Shown here piece after piece: positions 28,406 to 37,579 of a stretch of DNA of 64,000 bases. A model generated the notes under the pieces. That model was not told the origin of the DNA, did no database searches, and was given only the letters and a program-made list of their open reading frames with translations. Numbering within the stretch: position 1 is the stretch's first letter; each line of letters opens with the position of its first letter. The stretch is from Clostridium sp. 'White wine YQ'. Its GTDB lineage: Bacteria > Bacillota > Clostridia > Clostridiales > Clostridiaceae. The DNA lies in assembly GCF_028728205.1 (NCBI RefSeq), contig NZ_JAQYUU010000005.1:62001-126000 (forward strand), read 5' to 3'. A program made the position numbers and the translations under genes.

Positions 28406-29065
28406 TTATCCAAATATTTCTTTTAATTCTTTTCTACTAGTTTCACCAGTTAACGCCAATATATCATCATTTACTAAAATTTTTGTATCTCCCTTTGGTA
28501 TCAATAGAGATTTTTCTCTTGTAATAGCAATAAGTACTGAATCCTGAGGTATAGATAGATCCCTTAATAATCGATTTGAAGCTTTAGCATTTTGTTTTAC
28601 TTTGAGTTGAACAATGGAGAATTTTCCTCTATTGAGCTTTAAAATAGTAAACATATCTTTTAAGTCCATTTCTTCAGCAACGAAATGCGCCATCAAATCT
28701 GCTTGATTAACTCTAATATCTACACCCATTCCAATATTAAATAGCCATGCATTTTTTGGATTATTGACCCTAGCCACTACTCTTGGAACTCCAAATTCCA
28801 TTTTAGCAAGTGTTGATACTACTAAATTGGTTTCATCTGCACCTGTAACTGCTGCCACTACATCAGCTGAAGCTATTCCTGCTTTTTCAAGTACTTGAGG
28901 ACTTGACCCACTACCTAAAATCAACACTTCTTGTGGTAACTCTTTTTGTATCTTATTATATGTTTTTTCGCATTGTTCAATTAACCGTATTTCATTACCA
29001 CTTGCTAATAATAAGGATGCAAGATAGGCTCCGACTTGTCCGCCACCTATAATGATAACTCTCAT
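28406..29065 (-). CDS. TrkA family (RCK) potassium-transport regulator, second copy
   Basis: The 219-residue protein has a TrkA-N Rossmann domain (MRVIIIGGGQVGAYLASLLL, acidic residue in EIRLIEQ; about 1-135) and a TrkA-C ligand domain (about 140-219). TrkA/KtrA proteins sit on the cytoplasmic face of K+ transporters and gate them in response to nucleotides. Here it is the last gene of an operon with another TrkA-like protein 15 bases upstream and a P-type ATPase. No membrane subunit (TrkH/KtrB) is encoded in the window, so the partner is unknown. Confidence 0.88.
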   Translation of the reverse strand: MRVIIIGGGQVGAYLASLLLASGNEIRLIEQCEKTYNKIQKELPQEVLILGSGSSPQVLEKAGIASADVVAAVTGADETNLVVSTLAKMEFGVPRVVARVNNPKNAWLFNIGMGVDIRVNQADLMAHFVAEEMDLKDMFTILKLNRGKFSIVQLKVKQNAKASNRLLRDLSIPQDSVLIAITREKSLLIPKGDTKILVNDDILALTGETSRKELKEIFG

Positions 29066-29080
29066 ATTTTTTCCCCCTTT

Positions 29081-29731
29081 TTACCCTATACCCAACATTG
29101 ACTTTAACTTATTTATTGCAGAAGCAATTACTGATATATATATAACATCTTCTGCTTCAAATACAGTTCCTCTAGTTGGTATAAAGGTTTTATTATTACG
29201 GCTAATAGAAACAATTTGTATTTCTCCAATAACAATTAATTCATTTACGGTATGTCCAACCAATAAAGAAGGTATCTCTATACGTACTAAATTAACATGT
29301 CCATTTCCCATTTCATAAACGCTATCTAATTGATTGTAAGTTAGCATTTCAGTTGCTCTTTCAATACCCCAAGTTGTTGTTGAAACAGCTTGTATTCCTA
29401 ATCTGTGATAAATATCTGCACTTCTAGAATCATAAAGCCTTGCAACTACGCGTGGTACTCTATAAATATTTCTTGCTATCCTAGCTATAACTGCATTAAT
29501 TTCATCACTTGTAGTGCAAGATACCACAGCATCGACTTTGTCAATTTGAGCCTTACTTAGTACATCTCTGTCAAACCCAAAACCAACAATTTTTGTTCCT
29601 TTAAAGTCTTTACCTAAGCCATTAAATGCTTCTGGATTAGAATCTATAACTGTTACCTGGTGCCCTTTTTTTACAAGATTAAGCGATAAACCTGTTCCCA
29701 TTCTTCCTAAACCTACTACAATAACCTTCAT
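29081..29731 (-). CDS. TrkA family (RCK) potassium-transport regulator, first copy
   Basis: The 216-residue protein shares the TrkA-N/TrkA-C layout with its neighbour but is clearly diverged from it (MKVIVVGLGRMGTGLSLNLV, HQVTVIDSNPEAF, ...VARIARNIYRVPRVVARLYD in outline). ATG 29731 is chosen because GAGGTG lies about 6 bases upstream; the in-frame GTG at 29740 falls in that site. It lies 47 bases after the ATPase gene and 15 before the second trkA-like gene, which indicates one transcript. Confidence 0.87.
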   Translation of the reverse strand: MKVIVVGLGRMGTGLSLNLVKKGHQVTVIDSNPEAFNGLGKDFKGTKIVGFGFDRDVLSKAQIDKVDAVVSCTTSDEINAVIARIARNIYRVPRVVARLYDSRSADIYHRLGIQAVSTTTWGIERATEMLTYNQLDSVYEMGNGHVNLVRIEIPSLLVGHTVNELIVIGEIQIVSISRNNKTFIPTRGTVFEAEDVIYISVIASAINKLKSMLGIG

Positions 29732-29778
29732 GTCTATCACCTCTTTATTTATTTTTATAATTTTATAAGTGTATTAGA

Positions 29779-32595
29779 CTAACTATTTTTTTTAAACTTT
29801 TTTCTACGAAATATAGCTTTTCTTACTTCTTCCACTAGTAATATTAGTGGTGGCCAAATAAATAATAGCAAGCAGTCAGATAAATCTAATGCTGCTGTAT
29901 GGAAAATTGATTGGAATAATGGTAAATATACCAATGCTGAGATTAGGAAAATCTCAAAAATGACTCCAAAGTTTACTTGCTTATTACTAAATATCCCAAC
30001 TTTAAATACAGATTGTTTTTCTGTACGGCAATTAAATACTGCTCCAACTTGGCTAAATACAATTGCTGCAAGGGTCATTGCAGTTGCCTTTATATATATT
30101 GGATTATCCCCTCCTGCAAGTGGAACCTTTGGCCATCCATTTTGAAAATTAATAAAGAAATACGAAATAGCTGAAGTTATTGAACCTAACATTCCATACC
30201 ACAAAAAGGCCTTAATGACTAACTTTTTATTTAATAAAGGCTCTTTTTGATTACGTGGAGGCTCATTCATAACTCCTTTTTCTGGTTTTTCAGTTCCAAG
30301 TCCTAATGCAGGTAACATATCTGTACCTAAATCAATTGTTAGGATTTGCATAACTGTAAGTGGTAATGGAATAGCCCCGCGTGAAAATAGGAACATAGCT
30401 GAAGGGACTGCCTCAGGTACATTTGAATTCAAAATATAAAGCATAAACTTTCGGATATTACTATAAACAGCACGGCCTTCCTCTATTGCATGAACGATCG
30501 ATGCAAAGTTATCATCAGTAAGAATCATATCAGCAGCTTCCTTAGCTACATCAGTACCTGCAATCCCCATTGCAACACCTATATCAGCTTTCTTAAGTGC
30601 TGGTGCATCATTTACCCCATCTCCTGTAACTGCTACTATTTCTCCCATTTGCTGCAAATTTGTTACTACCCTTAGTTTTTGTTCTGGTGCTACCCTTGCA
30701 AAGATAATTTCATCCTTTAAGTATTCTTTTAACTTTTCATCAGAAAGTTCTTCTAATTCTAGACCTGATACTACTCTTGGATTATTTCCTTTTACAATAC
30801 CAATACGTTTTGCAATGCTTTCTGCTGTTAATCCATAATCTCCAGTAATCATTACAATTCTGATACCCGCTCTACGACATTCTTCAACTGCATCCGATAC
30901 CTCTGGCCTAGGTGGATCTGCCATAACAATCAACCCTACAAATACTAAGTCTTTTTCAATATTTTCTGGTGTGTAGGCACTCATAGCAACCGGTATATTA
31001 TCATCCTTATGAAGCAACCGATATGCCACAGCTAAAACACGCAACCCTTCTCGAGCATATCCATCATTAGCTTTCATTATTTCATCTCGCATCTTATCTG
31101 TAATTGCCTTTACTTCGCCATTTATTCGAATAGTTTCACTTAACTTCATTATCTCTTTTGGAGCACCCTTTATATAAGCTATGCGCTTAGTACCCTCTAT
31201 CTCTTCTTGCAATTCATGAATAGTTGTCATCCTTTTTCTACGTGACTCGAATGGCAACTCTCTTAATCTAGGTGTCAATTCTGCTTGTTCGTGCATATTA
31301 ATACCTGCTTTTTCAGCAACAACTCCCAAACAAGCTTCTGTTGGATCTCCTAAAACAGTATATCTACTTGATTCTTCGCTTGGAGGTAATAGCCTTGCAT
31401 TACTACATAGTGCTGCTCCTGTTAGCAATAATTTTAGATCTTTATCATCCTCTGCCTTAACTTTTTTATTTCCTTCAAAAATATCTCCCTCTGGCCCATA
31501 CCCCACACCAGTAACTTTAAACTCTTTATTAATTAACCATAGATTACTTACTGTCATTTCATTTTGAGTTAGTGTACCTGTTTTATCTGTACAGATAACT
31601 GTAGTACTTCCTAAGGTTTCAACTGAAGATAGTGTCTTTACTAAAGCATTTCTTTTTGACATTCTTTGTACTGCCATGGCAAGTGACAAAGTAACTGTTG
31701 GGAGTAACCCCTCAGGAATAAATGCAACAATCATTCCTAATGAAAAAATAAATGATGATGCAATAGGCTCATTTACTAAGAATAATGCTGCAATAAAAAA
31801 GAAAACACCAAATGCTATAGCTATTATTGATATTTGCTTTGTTAATCTATTCATTTCTTTTTGTAAAGGGCTATCCTCTTTCTCCATGTTCTGGGTAAGC
31901 CCTGCAATTTTGCCAAATTCAGTTTTCATTCCTATTTCAATTACAATAGCCTTTCCATTTCCCTCTGAAACGCTTGTCCCTGCAAAAATCAAATTAGGTA
32001 TTTCAGCTAATGTAAGGTCATCTTTTAATACTGCATCCTTTACCTTACGAACTGGATTAGACTCCCCCGTAAGAGTTGATTGATTGACCTGTAAATCACT
32101 GCACTCAATTAATCGTGCATCTGCTGATATTTTATCGCCTTCTTCTAATAAAACGATATCTCCAATTACTAAATCCTCAGATAATATTTTTTGCTCCTCT
32201 CCATTACGAATAACACGTGCATAAGAAGGTAGCATATTTCTTAACGCATCTGTTGCTTTGCTTGCACGATGTTCCTGCCAAAAACTAAAAATTCCATTTA
32301 TAACATTAACCAACCAAATAGCAACTGCTAGTTCTGGCATCCCTGCAAAAAAGGCAACTATACCTCCAACCCACAATAGAACAGCCATTAAGTGAGTAAA
32401 ATTTCCAAGGAAGATAAGCAGTACTGACTTTTTCTTTTTCTCATCGATGACATTTTTCCCTTGTTCTTTCTGATATTCTACTGCTTGCTCCATAGTTAAT
32501 CCCATGTAGCTTGATCCAAACACTTCATATACCTTATCAGCTGGAAGTTTGTAAATACTTTTCTTAACATCTACTTTTGCTTCATCAGTGTTCAT
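29779..32595 (-). CDS. P-type cation ATPase of the Na+,K+-ATPase-like class (P2C-like)
   Basis: The 938-residue pump has ten predicted membrane segments, the TGES actuator motif and the phosphorylation site CTDKTGTLT with D337. In the fourth segment the sequence is IPEGLL (E295), in the fifth SNVPE, and in the sixth TIDLGTDMLPALGLGTE (D755, D759). These match Na,K/H,K-ATPase alpha chains (PEGLL, SNIPE, IDLGTD) better than SERCA-type calcium pumps (PEGLP, SNVGE, VNLVTDG). The N-terminal domain is of cation-ATPase type. It leads an operon with two TrkA/RCK genes, which again points to K+/Na+ handling. Ion specificity is inferred, not shown. AAGGAG precedes ATG 32595. Confidence 0.92.
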   Translation of the reverse strand: MNTDEAKVDVKKSIYKLPADKVYEVFGSSYMGLTMEQAVEYQKEQGKNVIDEKKKKSVLLIFLGNFTHLMAVLLWVGGIVAFFAGMPELAVAIWLVNVINGIFSFWQEHRASKATDALRNMLPSYARVIRNGEEQKILSEDLVIGDIVLLEEGDKISADARLIECSDLQVNQSTLTGESNPVRKVKDAVLKDDLTLAEIPNLIFAGTSVSEGNGKAIVIEIGMKTEFGKIAGLTQNMEKEDSPLQKEMNRLTKQISIIAIAFGVFFFIAALFLVNEPIASSFIFSLGMIVAFIPEGLLPTVTLSLAMAVQRMSKRNALVKTLSSVETLGSTTVICTDKTGTLTQNEMTVSNLWLINKEFKVTGVGYGPEGDIFEGNKKVKAEDDKDLKLLLTGAALCSNARLLPPSEESSRYTVLGDPTEACLGVVAEKAGINMHEQAELTPRLRELPFESRRKRMTTIHELQEEIEGTKRIAYIKGAPKEIMKLSETIRINGEVKAITDKMRDEIMKANDGYAREGLRVLAVAYRLLHKDDNIPVAMSAYTPENIEKDLVFVGLIVMADPPRPEVSDAVEECRRAGIRIVMITGDYGLTAESIAKRIGIVKGNNPRVVSGLELEELSDEKLKEYLKDEIIFARVAPEQKLRVVTNLQQMGEIVAVTGDGVNDAPALKKADIGVAMGIAGTDVAKEAADMILTDDNFASIVHAIEEGRAVYSNIRKFMLYILNSNVPEAVPSAMFLFSRGAIPLPLTVMQILTIDLGTDMLPALGLGTEKPEKGVMNEPPRNQKEPLLNKKLVIKAFLWYGMLGSITSAISYFFINFQNGWPKVPLAGGDNPIYIKATAMTLAAIVFSQVGAVFNCRTEKQSVFKVGIFSNKQVNFGVIFEIFLISALVYLPLFQSIFHTAALDLSDCLLLFIWPPLILLVEEVRKAIFRRKKFKKNS

Positions 32596-32845
32596 TTCTT
32601 TCGCCTCTCCTTCTGGTAAATAATATGCAAAAATACAAGCATAAATGCTCTCTTAAAATCTGCATTATTATTATTTGCAATTAATTTTTCTATCAATATA
32701 TGTATAGGATGTTTAAAATAGTATCTTTCCAAAATAAAAGTTTACAAATAAATATGTCCTTTTTTCTATTTTAAAACTTATTAGAGCACAAAGTCTATAT
32801 TTTGAATATTTTAATTATGTGACTAATAATTAATAGGAAATAAAT

Positions 32846-33871
32846 ATGTATCAATCAATGCCAAATTCTTTTGCAGTTCCAATTACTTATGTAAATTGTG
32901 AAATTTTGGAGATGAAAATTTGTACAATATACAATAGAAAACAAATAGTAATAGGTGTTTCTTTTCCCAATCAAGGAATACCTAGATGGGTAAAAGATAA
33001 AGAATTTATGGAAAAATACGGCTATCAAAGAAATGTCATCATGAAAATTGAAAATGCTAATTATAATATTGATTTACAAGGAAAGCAGGTAGAGGAATTA
33101 ATATCAGAGAATATAGATGTATTAATTATAGCTCCTTTAGATTCAATAGCTTGTGCTGATTCTGTTAAGGCAGCGAAGGATGAGGGGGTTAAAGTAATCT
33201 CTTATGATGGACTCGTAGCAAATGCTGATTTAGATTTATTTGTAACTTTTGATAGTACTCAAGTTGGCGAGTTACAAGGAAAATATCTTACACAAGTTGT
33301 TCCTAGAGGCAATTATATTATTATGTCTGGAGATCATAATGATCCAAATTCTAAACTCTATAAAGATGGTGCAATGGAATATATTAAACCTCTAGTCAAT
33401 ATAGGCTCAATAAATATAGTTACAGATAAAGAAGTAATCAATTGGTATCCAGAAAATGCTTATAAAATAGTAAAAGATTCGCTGCTTACAAATAACAACA
33501 AAATCAATGCTATATTAGCTCCTAATGATGATACAGCTGGTGGCGCAATACGTGCTTTAGAAGAACAAGGATTAGCTGGTAAAGTGGCAGTTACAGGACA
33601 AGATGCAACAATAGATGCTATAAAAAGAATTATAAGTGGAACTCAATCAATGACTGTTTTTAATGATTCAAGAGAACTTGCCAAGGTTGCTATAGATTCT
33701 GCAATTAAACTAGCAAATAACCAATTTGTAGAACATAATATACTTTTAAACAATGGTAAAGAGAATGTTCCAACCATAATTATTCCCCCTACATTAGTAA
33801 CTCGAAATAATATAACACAAACTATAATAAATAGTGGATATTGGAAAAGTGAAGAAATTTATAAATTTTAA
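32846..33871 (+). CDS. Signal-less sugar-binding-protein homologue (XylF-like), copy 1
   Basis: The 341-residue protein has the type I periplasmic-binding-protein fold (IVIGVSFPNQGIPRWVKDKEF, NIDVLIIAPLDS, ISYDGLV, NAILAPNDDTAGGAIRALEE, VTGQDATIDAIKRIISGTQS) and is closest in look to D-xylose-binding XylF. It lacks a signal peptide or lipobox; the N-terminus is MYQSMPNSFAVPITYVN. No ABC permease or ATPase gene is adjacent. It may be cytoplasmic, for example a sugar sensor. The ribosome binding site is weak (AGGAAAT). A second, frameshifted copy follows. Confidence 0.8.
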   Translation: MYQSMPNSFAVPITYVNCEILEMKICTIYNRKQIVIGVSFPNQGIPRWVKDKEFMEKYGYQRNVIMKIENANYNIDLQGKQVEELISENIDVLIIAPLDSIACADSVKAAKDEGVKVISYDGLVANADLDLFVTFDSTQVGELQGKYLTQVVPRGNYIIMSGDHNDPNSKLYKDGAMEYIKPLVNIGSINIVTDKEVINWYPENAYKIVKDSLLTNNNKINAILAPNDDTAGGAIRALEEQGLAGKVAVTGQDATIDAIKRIISGTQSMTVFNDSRELAKVAIDSAIKLANNQFVEHNILLNNGKENVPTIIIPPTLVTRNNITQTIINSGYWKSEEIYKF

Positions 33872-33973
33872 AAAGATAAAATAAGGTTTAACTTTAATTA
33901 TTTCTAAATTAATAAGCGCATAAAGTATACACCTTGAATATTTTAATATGAGATTAATAAATGGGAAGTAACT

Positions 33974-34989
33974 ATGTATCAATTAATACCACACTCTTTT
34001 GCAGTTCCAATTATTTATGTTAATAGTGAAATTATAGAGATAAATACATCTTCAGAACGAAAACCAGTAGTTATAGGCATATCTTTACCCAATCAAAGAA
34101 TTCCCAGATGGATTAGAGATAAAGAATTTATGGAACAATATGCTGAGCAGAAGAGAGCAATTACTAAAATAGCAAATGCTAATTATGATGTAGATTTACA
34201 AAAAAAGCAGGTAGAAGAATTAATATCTCAGAATATAGATGTATTAATAATAGCCCCCTTGGATTCAGTAGCTGCTGCCGAATATGTTAGAAAAGCCAAA
34301 GATGAAGGGATTAAGGTAATATCTTATGACGGACTTATAAAAGAGGCAGATTTAGATTTATTTATATCTTTTGATGGTACAAAAGTTGGTGAACTTCAAG
34401 GCAAATATCTCACTCAATTAGTTCCCCGCGGTAATTATATTATCTTGTCAGGAGATCCTAATGACTCCACTTCTAAGCTCTATAAAGATGGCGCAATGGA
34501 GTATATCCAGCCTTTAGTTAATAGAGGTGAAATAAATATCATTACTGATAAACCAGTAATTAATTGGTATTCAGACAATGCTTATAAAATCGTGAAAGAT
34601 TCATTAATTCAAAATAATAATAAAGTAGATGCTATATTATCTCCAACAGATGATATAGCTGAAGGTGCAATTAAAGCCTTAGAAGAACAAGTTTGGGTGG
34701 TAAAGTTGTAGTAACCGGACAAGACGGAACAGTGGATGCTATTAAAAGAATAATAGATGGAACGCAATCTATGACTGTACTTAAAGACACTAGAAAACTA
34801 GGAAGAATAGCTATAGATTCAGCTATTAAATTAGCTAATGAAATACCTATAGAATCTAATACCTCAGTGTATAATGGTAAATTTGATGTTCCTTCTATTA
34901 TTATTTCACCTGAACTCGTTACTAGGAATAATATTAGTACGGCAATTATAAATAGTGGCTTTCTAAAGAGTGAGGAAATTTACGGATAA
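33974..34989 (+). pseudogene. Second XylF-like copy, frameshifted
   Basis: Two overlapping frames (33974-34711 and 34693-34989) align end to end with copy 1. At about 34690-34692 the sequence reads CAAGTTTGG where copy 1's logic requires CAAGGTTTGG, a single missing G after codon 239. Restoring one base gives a 338-residue protein of the same length as its neighbour and also signal-less. The upstream DNA, including the -10 to ribosome-binding region, resembles that of copy 1, so the duplication included the promoter. Either a real recent pseudogene or a base-calling error; the rest of the gene is intact. Confidence 0.8.
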
Positions 34990-35018
34990 CATAAAAAATT
35001 ATAAAGGCAATAGAAAGT

Positions 35019-35050
35019 AAAAAGCTTACCCTTATAAGGTAAGCCTTTTT
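35019..35050. terminator. Bidirectional terminator
   Basis: AAAAAGCTTACC pairs with GGTAAGCCTTTTT across a 7-base loop, between convergent genes. Confidence 0.85.
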
Positions 35051-35051
35051 A

Positions 35052-35708
35052 CTATACATTATTTATTGTTAAAACTTCTTTAGTTCTTAAATCTATTATT
35101 CTCGTTCTTGTATCTGATTTTGATACATATATAGGATTTCCATCACTATCTATAAAATATGATATAGGAATAGATACTCCACAATTTCTATATGAACCAT
35201 CTGCGTGACTTGTTCCAACTATAATTGTATTGTACATTTTTGCTATTTTCTTAGCTTCATTTATCCATTCTTCAAATTGTTCATTGCTAAACATTCCTAC
35301 CCCAATTGGGTGTGCAATAAAACTTATCTTTTCTCCTATATTTTTGAAATCTCTAATTCCCTTTAATATCTCCATACATAACAAATATCCAATAGTGGTT
35401 TCATTATAGCTAGTCATCAATGGAGTATATAACTCTATATTTTCATCTGGTGGAGTTTTTGCTCTTTCCAAAATTATTTCGCCACTATTACTTATAATTA
35501 CAGCTCTATCTTTATTCTCTTTTCTATAAGATGTAATTATTAAAACATCCTTCTTTTTTGCTAAAGTACATGCGTCTATTAATGCTACTTCATTTGAGAT
35601 ATAACCTTCAGGATAAAGTACAGCATCGATTTCTTCATTCTTATTTATTTCATTTTGAAGTTGAATAATGCCTTCTTCATGCAAAGGTTGACCTATTAAA
35701 ATCCTCAT
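35052..35708 (-). CDS. Nitrilase-superfamily-like hydrolase
   Basis: This 218-residue protein looks like a short carbon-nitrogen hydrolase: a glutamate in AVLYPEGYIS, a lysine in ERAKTPPDEN and a cysteine in GYLLCMEILKG stand in the order of the catalytic Glu-Lys-Cys triad, and AHPIGVGMFS is near the usual oxyanion region. It is shorter than most family members (about 260-300), so activity is uncertain. ATG 35708 follows GGAGG; the longer reading to 35720 starts inside that site. It follows a wHTH regulator and membrane protein on the same strand and may share their transcript. Confidence 0.65.
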   Translation of the reverse strand: MRILIGQPLHEEGIIQLQNEINKNEEIDAVLYPEGYISNEVALIDACTLAKKKDVLIITSYRKENKDRAVIISNSGEIILERAKTPPDENIELYTPLMTSYNETTIGYLLCMEILKGIRDFKNIGEKISFIAHPIGVGMFSNEQFEEWINEAKKIAKMYNTIIVGTSHADGSYRNCGVSIPISYFIDSDGNPIYVSKSDTRTRIIDLRTKEVLTINNV

Positions 35709-35731
35709 TTCCCCCTCCATAAAGCTTCAAT

Positions 35732-36034
35732 TTATTTATCTTTATTACTATATTGCTTTATCACACTTTCTAAGGTATTTACATAATCAATGAACTCTGA
35801 TCTTCCTTCTTCTGTCAAATTGTATCTTGTTCTTGGTTTATTATCATGGAAGTCTTTATAAACTTCTATATATCCCCCATCTTCCATCTTTGACATCTGC
35901 ACACTTAAGTTTCCATCTGTAGCTTTTGTAATTTCCTTTACCTCTTTGAATGTTTTTTCTCCAGTCATTAGACATGCTATTATTGATATCCTAAGCTTTG
36001 ATTGAAATATGTCAGGTATAGAATTAATATCCAA
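35732..36034 (-). CDS. Winged-helix transcriptional regulator
   Basis: The 100-residue protein is a single winged helix-turn-helix (SKLRISIIACLMTGEKTFKE, then TDGNLSVQMSKMEDGGYIEV, wing at NKPRTRYNLTEEGR). It resembles the short ArsR/MarR-like HTH_34 regulators often found with a small multi-span membrane protein. It starts 1 base after the stop of the upstream membrane protein gene, so the two are coupled. The inverted repeat at 36719-36735 in front of the operon is a candidate binding site. Confidence 0.85.
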   Translation of the reverse strand: MDINSIPDIFQSKLRISIIACLMTGEKTFKEVKEITKATDGNLSVQMSKMEDGGYIEVYKDFHDNKPRTRYNLTEEGRSEFIDYVNTLESVIKQYSNKDK

Positions 36035-36035
36035 A

Positions 36036-36689
36036 TTAATTCCCCCCTGATTGCTTAGTCTTTAAGAAAAAACCTGTATATAAGAATGTAAATGGAAGCA
36101 TTAAAGAAAATACACCTTGGAGCAATCCTTCATCAACCATTGGAAGTCTTACATAAGCATATACTAAGCTGATGCCTATATAGACTATTCCCAATTTCAT
36201 TAGATGATTATAACCAGTAAATAGTGCTGTTACAATTAATGCAATCGCCAAACTAAAAATCATCACTGAAAAATGATTTGTTTCAATTACTAGTTTTGTC
36301 ATATCAACAGATGAAGAACTAGTAGAGCTTATTCTAACTTTATTTGGTATAACATTCATAATTACTATTAGCATCCACACCTTCATTAAATGTTTTTCTA
36401 GACCTACAAGTGGGATTTTTTTAGATATGTGCCTATAAACTAATGCTGCCAATATTACAATTATACCTATAGGTAAAATATAACTAAGTACAGGAAACTT
36501 TATCATAAAATCAAATGTATTCTCTCTATTTCCTAAAATCACAAAACTCACTATACTGTTTACAAGAAAAAGAATTCCCCAATAAATAAATATTCTACTA
36601 AATGCCGTTAATGACTTACTTGTTCTGTCAATTACCCCTTTTATAAGAGATATGTTCTCAACTGCCTCTTGCAAAACTTTTTCGTCCAT
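36036..36689 (-). CDS. Multi-pass membrane protein, operon partner of wHTH regulator
   Basis: The 217-residue protein has about six hydrophobic segments (near 35-55, 66-86, 102-118, 138-158, 162-180, 190-208) and a charged N-terminus. No family-defining motif is recognised. ATG 36689 follows AAGGAG by 8 bases, while the longer frame to 36698 is unsupported. Pairing with a short wHTH regulator is a frequent arrangement in Firmicutes, where the membrane protein often sets or reports the regulator's signal. Function unknown. Confidence 0.8.
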   Translation of the reverse strand: MDEKVLQEAVENISLIKGVIDRTSKSLTAFSRIFIYWGILFLVNSIVSFVILGNRENTFDFMIKFPVLSYILPIGIIVILAALVYRHISKKIPLVGLEKHLMKVWMLIVIMNVIPNKVRISSTSSSSVDMTKLVIETNHFSVMIFSLAIALIVTALFTGYNHLMKLGIVYIGISLVYAYVRLPMVDEGLLQGVFSLMLPFTFLYTGFFLKTKQSGGN

Positions 36690-36718
36690 CAAAACCACTC
36701 CTTATATTTTAATAAAGT

Positions 36719-36735
36719 ACTTTATAATATAAAGT
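36719..36735 (-). promoter_or_regulatory. 7-3-7 inverted repeat in the promoter of the membrane protein/wHTH operon
   Basis: ACTTTAT-AAT-ATAAAGT lies about 30 bases before ATG 36689 and overlaps TATA-like -10 sequences, fitting autoregulation by the wHTH protein. Confidence 0.5.
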
Positions 36736-36783
36736 GTATTCTTCTAGGAATATTTTGTCAATACCATATATGTAATTTTATTG

Positions 36784-36817
36784 AAAAAAACCTAAAACTA
36801 TTTGTTTTAGGTTTTTA
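36784..36817 (-). terminator. Terminator of the hslO-merR operon
   Basis: AAAACCTAAAAC pairs with GTTTTAGGTTTTT across a 5-base loop, with a T-run on the minus strand. Confidence 0.85.
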
Positions 36818-36822
36818 AATAT

Positions 36823-37551
36823 TTATTTTATATTTAATAATATTTCTTGAATATATTTATAAAGTTCTCCACTCATTCCACTTCCTTTTGCCGCGCTAGG
36901 ATTCTCAATGTAATAGCGTTCAGCAGAATGTATAATCCCTTTATCTCCACCAGTAAAGAAATTCATGCCTTCTTGCCATGCCTTTGCTAATTCAATTACT
37001 TTTGGGTCATCAACTGGAGTACCTTTATCTAGCTCATCTTGAAATGAAGTAATTAATTTAGTCCATTTAACAGCTTGAACATTCATTTCTGAATCATCTA
37101 GTTTATGGTATTGCTTTTTTAACTTCATACGTTGCTCTCTGGTGAAATATTTCTTTTGATTTCTAATTAGTTGAATTGAATGAATAAGCTGTTCAAAAGA
37201 TGGCTTATTCCAAGAATTAAAAACATCTAAAAGTTCTTTTAATTCACCTTTAAGCTCATTCTTTAATTTTATTTCTTCATCTAATCGTTTAAGTTGCATC
37301 TCAATAACTTCTTTAGGATTATATTTAGGATTACCAAAAAACTCTTTAATCTCATCTAGCGAAAAATCCAATTGTTTAAGGGACATTATTTGCTGAAGTT
37401 TTATTATGTCCTCTTCAGAATATAAGCGATGCCCAGCCTCAGTATGAAATGTTGGATGTAGTAATCCTATTTCATCATAGTGGTGAAGGGTTCTTATTGT
37501 AAGCCCTGTTAGCTTAGATAAATCTCCTACCTTCCAAGTTTTGCTTTGCAC
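36823..37551 (-). CDS. MerR family regulator with TipAS-like C-terminal domain
   Basis: The 242-residue protein has an N-terminal MerR helix-turn-helix (WKVGDLSKLTGLTIRTLHHY, GHRLYSEEDIIKLQQI), a long coiled dimerisation helix (about 80-120) and a C-terminal all-helical TipAS-like domain (about 130-242, AKAWQEGMNFFTGGDKGI). TipAS domains bind thiopeptides and other drugs. GTG 37551 is preferred because GAGGAG lies 10 bases upstream; the GTG at 37560 is too close to it. It lies 28 bases after hslO and is transcribed with it from a promoter carrying MerR-type dyads. Confidence 0.88.
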   Translation of the reverse strand: MQSKTWKVGDLSKLTGLTIRTLHHYDEIGLLHPTFHTEAGHRLYSEEDIIKLQQIMSLKQLDFSLDEIKEFFGNPKYNPKEVIEMQLKRLDEEIKLKNELKGELKELLDVFNSWNKPSFEQLIHSIQLIRNQKKYFTREQRMKLKKQYHKLDDSEMNVQAVKWTKLITSFQDELDKGTPVDDPKVIELAKAWQEGMNFFTGGDKGIIHSAERYYIENPSAAKGSGMSGELYKYIQEILLNIK

Positions 37552-37579
37552 TACTATCACTCTCCTCTTTCATGCGAAG

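Noticed and set aside
29779..32595. Calcium-transporting (SERCA-like) ATPase
   Set aside because: The PEGLL, SNVPE and IDLGTD motifs fit Na,K-ATPase-like pumps better.
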